Assembly (NCBI GenBank): GCA_018400715.1
Contig: JAGYME010000014.1
Location: 1-35,914 of the forward strand
Direction of reading: 5' to 3'
Length of the DNA: 35,914 nt
From: Candidatus Bipolaricaulota bacterium
Lineage (GTDB): Bacteria > Bipolaricaulota > Bipolaricaulia > M55B111
The notes beneath the pieces were generated by a model, which was given only the letters and a program-made list of their open reading frames with translations, did not search any database and was not told where the DNA came from. Within the stretch, counting starts at the first letter, position 1, and the number at the start of each line of letters is the position of its first letter. A program made the translations under genes and the position numbers. Shown here one piece after another: positions 32,485 through 35,914 of this stretch.

Positions 32485-32511
32485 GTTATAAGCTTTCTCC
32501 GCTTCGGTCAA
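32485..32511 (-). promoter_or_regulatory. Probable promoter of the S8-PorV-barrel operon
   Basis: Minus strand: -35 TTGACC (32511-32506), a short 15-bp spacer, -10 TATAAC (32490-32485). The predicted start near 32478 gives a leader of about 150 nt containing the short leader ORF. The short spacer suggests a weak or activator-dependent promoter. It lies 19 bp after the priA stop. Nothing else was recognised in 32327-32530. Confidence 0.45.
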
Positions 32512-32530
32512 ATACGAAGGGTCTAGCTCC

Positions 32531-34681
32531 TCAGCTTCTCCTCCCCGAGCGGAAGTAGAAAGGGACCAACCGGATAGTCTCCATATCGACTTGGGTCAGT
32601 TCACGCCCGAGGCCCGACAAGAATTCTTCCCCCCGGTCCGACTTGATCAATAATTTGGCCCCACCGTCTCCGGAAGTTGGGGACCTCGCTGACTTCACCG
32701 GGCCGAGAACAGATTTTACCCCATCCAACCCCACCAGCAACTCCTTGATCCGGGAGATGGTCTCCTTGTCCTCACCGCCCCCAGATCCCCTGTAATGTAA
32801 CTCGATGAGGTCGACAAACGGCGGGTAGTCTAACGCCTTCCGTGACCTCAGTTCGGACTTATACAGGGAATCCCAATCTCCGGAGAACAGCGACCGGACG
32901 GAGGGATTGCTACTATGATACGTCTGGGCAACTACCGTACCACCCTCCTTTACCAGGTCAAGACCCCTCGCCATCCGCTTGAGGTACCATTCGGTGGAAC
33001 GATAACTCGACCAGTCCAGAACGAGATCGGAGCCCAGCAGGCAGAGGAGGTCGGTCTTCCCGTACAGGAAATAACTTGCGACCGCCCAGGTACCTACCAG
33101 TAGGTCAACCTCCCCGGAGAGCAAACTTTCCGACAATTGAGACAGTTCCGCGGGCCCGCTATCCCTGGTGTTGAACCTCCCGATATTGGCCCCCGGGAAA
33201 AGCTCTTCGAGTTCGTTCGCCACCTGCTCCAGGCCCGGGCCGACAAAGTTCAGGTTTGTCCCTCCGCAGTTCGGGCAACTCACCAGGTCCTGACGATAAC
33301 CACAATAAGGGCATACGCCATAACTCCCCTCGCTGGTAAACTTTAACGGGACCTCGCACTCCGGACACCTAATCACCTCACCGCAATCACGACAAATCAT
33401 CGCGCTGGAGGCCGACGTCCTTTCCCCAATAACAAGGGTTCTACCGCCGTCACGGAGGTTACTCGCGATAAGACCGATGATCTCCTCACCCAAACCCGAT
33501 CTATCGGGGGTGGGACCGGGCCGGACCTCTCGTAAACTTTCTACAGACAACGACCCCATGGGGGAGGAACCGACAATTGAGTCAGCCCGTCCAACCTCAA
33601 CCTCGTGGTAGGTCCCTACCGAGGGAGCAGAATCCCCAAGTAGTACGGGGATATCCTCTATCTCTCCTCGCTGGAAACAGATCTCGACCAGGTCGCCCCT
33701 GGGGTCCTGGTCGATGAGCTGGTAATTTCTATGACCTTCGCCTTCCACAATTATCCCGCCAAGACTCTCAAACGGCAGATAGATAGAGTTTAGCACGCCG
33801 ATAAATAATCGGGCGTCACCCGACCGAGCCATCTGCCACCTCCCGGAAACCTCGCCCGGCGTGAGGCCGCTGTGAAAGGTTATAGGGTGATAACCACGCG
33901 CGGCCAGTATCCTCTCCATCTCCTCGGCACGAAATATGTTGGGTGTAACGAGGAGTACGCCCTCCGAAGAGGTAATCTCCTCAATAAAGCCCTCGTAGGC
34001 AGCAAGGCGAGTATTGAACCCCCCATGAACCGTCAGGAAGGCAAAGGAGTCTAGGGAAGTGGTAATATCTATTTCGGGAAATTCCGAGTCGACCTGGAGG
34101 CCGGGAATCTTTTCCTCAGCGGGATAATCTGGAACGTCCCGTCTCTCTAGCAACCCCCTTTCCACCAGTGCATTTACAGGAGACCTTGAGCAATCCGCTT
34201 CCCTCCGTACCTCCTTGCCGGTCGGCGGTTCGTCGCTGGAAAGCAGGGTTTCTAGGACTTCTACCTGTTTCGGAGCGGCGGCTCTCCTCTCCTCTATGAA
34301 CCCTTTCACATCCTTAAAGGGAACGGATATCTCGTAGACCTTCTTCCTCCTCGGTTTGACGGAAAGGTCAGAGGGGATCATTCTGTTGAATACCTGTCCA
34401 AGCGGCGTCAGAGTGGACTCGGCAAGCCACTTACCCAGCTGGATTAGAATTTCTCCTACCGGGTCCTCGAGTACTAACCCTGCTACCTCGCTCAATTCCC
34501 CCTCGTAACTCACCTGATCGAGGACGTCGAGCACCAAGCCCCGTTCCTGAGACCCGTGGAATGGGACGCTACATAGAGACCCTCTCACCACCTGTTCGCG
34601 AAAATCGTGGGGGATACGGTAATCGAAGACTCGCCTGATCGGTAGGAATACCGCCACGCGAGCGAAGTTGTCAGGAGGCAT
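32531..34681 (-). CDS. priA: PriA homologue with degenerate helicase motifs
   Basis: A 716-residue primosomal protein N' homologue. The N-terminal DNA-binding part starts FARVAVFLPIRRVFDYRIP, as in PriA. The zinc module keeps all eight cysteines (430, 433, 439, 442, 457, 460, 469, 472), and GPGLEQVANELEELFPGANI matches the conserved block after it. The ATPase motifs are lost: Walker A GSGKT reads GGFNTR around 220-225, the DEEH box reads EGEGH at 313-317, and the QVAGRAGR motif reads RMARGLD. It can hardly hydrolyse ATP, so a structural replication-restart role is inferred, as proposed for actinobacterial PriA. The ATG at 34681 has no clear ribosome-binding site. It follows the Nudix gene by 68 bp. 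Confidence 0.88.
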   Translation of the reverse strand: MPPDNFARVAVFLPIRRVFDYRIPHDFREQVVRGSLCSVPFHGSQERGLVLDVLDQVSYEGELSEVAGLVLEDPVGEILIQLGKWLAESTLTPLGQVFNRMIPSDLSVKPRRKKVYEISVPFKDVKGFIEERRAAAPKQVEVLETLLSSDEPPTGKEVRREADCSRSPVNALVERGLLERRDVPDYPAEEKIPGLQVDSEFPEIDITTSLDSFAFLTVHGGFNTRLAAYEGFIEEITSSEGVLLVTPNIFRAEEMERILAARGYHPITFHSGLTPGEVSGRWQMARSGDARLFIGVLNSIYLPFESLGGIIVEGEGHRNYQLIDQDPRGDLVEICFQRGEIEDIPVLLGDSAPSVGTYHEVEVGRADSIVGSSPMGSLSVESLREVRPGPTPDRSGLGEEIIGLIASNLRDGGRTLVIGERTSASSAMICRDCGEVIRCPECEVPLKFTSEGSYGVCPYCGYRQDLVSCPNCGGTNLNFVGPGLEQVANELEELFPGANIGRFNTRDSGPAELSQLSESLLSGEVDLLVGTWAVASYFLYGKTDLLCLLGSDLVLDWSSYRSTEWYLKRMARGLDLVKEGGTVVAQTYHSSNPSVRSLFSGDWDSLYKSELRSRKALDYPPFVDLIELHYRGSGGGEDKETISRIKELLVGLDGVKSVLGPVKSARSPTSGDGGAKLLIKSDRGEEFLSGLGRELTQVDMETIRLVPFYFRSGRRS

Positions 34682-34749
34682 AGCTAGTTGGTAGACGTCA
34701 TGATAATAACCTTCAATCCGCCTTGCTCTCTCATTTCCGAATGGAGGTC

Positions 34750-35914
<1,165 letters not shown>

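Noticed and set aside
34681..34749. Six-codon ATG frame between the Nudix gene and priA as a leader peptide
   Set aside because: Only a weak AAGG precedes it and the frame is too short to separate from chance.

Overview
The window looks like a chromosomal stretch of an uncultivated, diderm, probably anaerobic and salt-adapted bacterium. The diderm call rests on three genes in a row encoding exported or outer-membrane proteins: an S8 protease with a C-terminal sorting domain, a PorV-type protein and a large barrel ending in Phe. Salt adaptation is an inference from the strikingly acidic proteins (IleRS, the SpoVS tail, the TPR foldase). RNase Y, SpoVS, YqeG, DUF4911 and a corrinoid-activator-like ferredoxin/ASKHA protein recall Bacillota, Thermotogota or Bipolaricaulota/KB1-like lineages, whereas the PorV/sorting-domain proteins recall the FCB group. 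No phylum can be fixed without a search. No mobile element, CRISPR array, tRNA or rRNA was seen.

Layout. 1-11728, all minus strand: rimP-nusA, an RND/MMPL exporter, an unknown protein, rny, spoVS, atpZ, a membrane-anchored PPIase-TPR protein, DUF4911, yqeG, and a truncated ferredoxin/ASKHA gene at the left edge. 11804-21141, plus strand: an RluD-type pseudouridine synthase, a COG3379 AlkP-superfamily hydrolase, type-2 ileS, birA, purA and a PAS-GAF-GGDEF diguanylate cyclase. 21138-35914, minus strand again: rpoB 3' end, a Nudix hydrolase, a PriA homologue with degenerate ATPase motifs, the S8 protease/PorV/barrel operon, manC and a phosphoglucose/phosphomannose isomerase, a small basic protein with a GAF/fRMsr-like protein, and kptA.

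How it fits together. The left block is an RNA-metabolism and envelope cluster. The middle block is translation and purine/biotin housekeeping plus a second-messenger gene. The right block holds the most interesting locus, a compact cargo/shuttle/barrel operon resembling pieces of a type IX-like secretion apparatus, followed directly by GDP-mannose genes. Conserved operons are broken: rpoB is followed by a Nudix gene rather than rpoC, and rimP-nusA by an exporter rather than ylxR-infB-rbfA.

Sigma-70-like promoters (TTGnnn, 15-18 bp, TATAAT-like) are readable before many transcription units. At rimP, rluD and the gene at 7383 the predicted transcription start falls within about 4 nt of the start codon and no useful Shine-Dalgarno site is present. 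This suggests leaderless mRNAs beside many ordinary GGAGG-led genes. No gene-free stretch exceeds 300 bases; the longest is 21666-21898.
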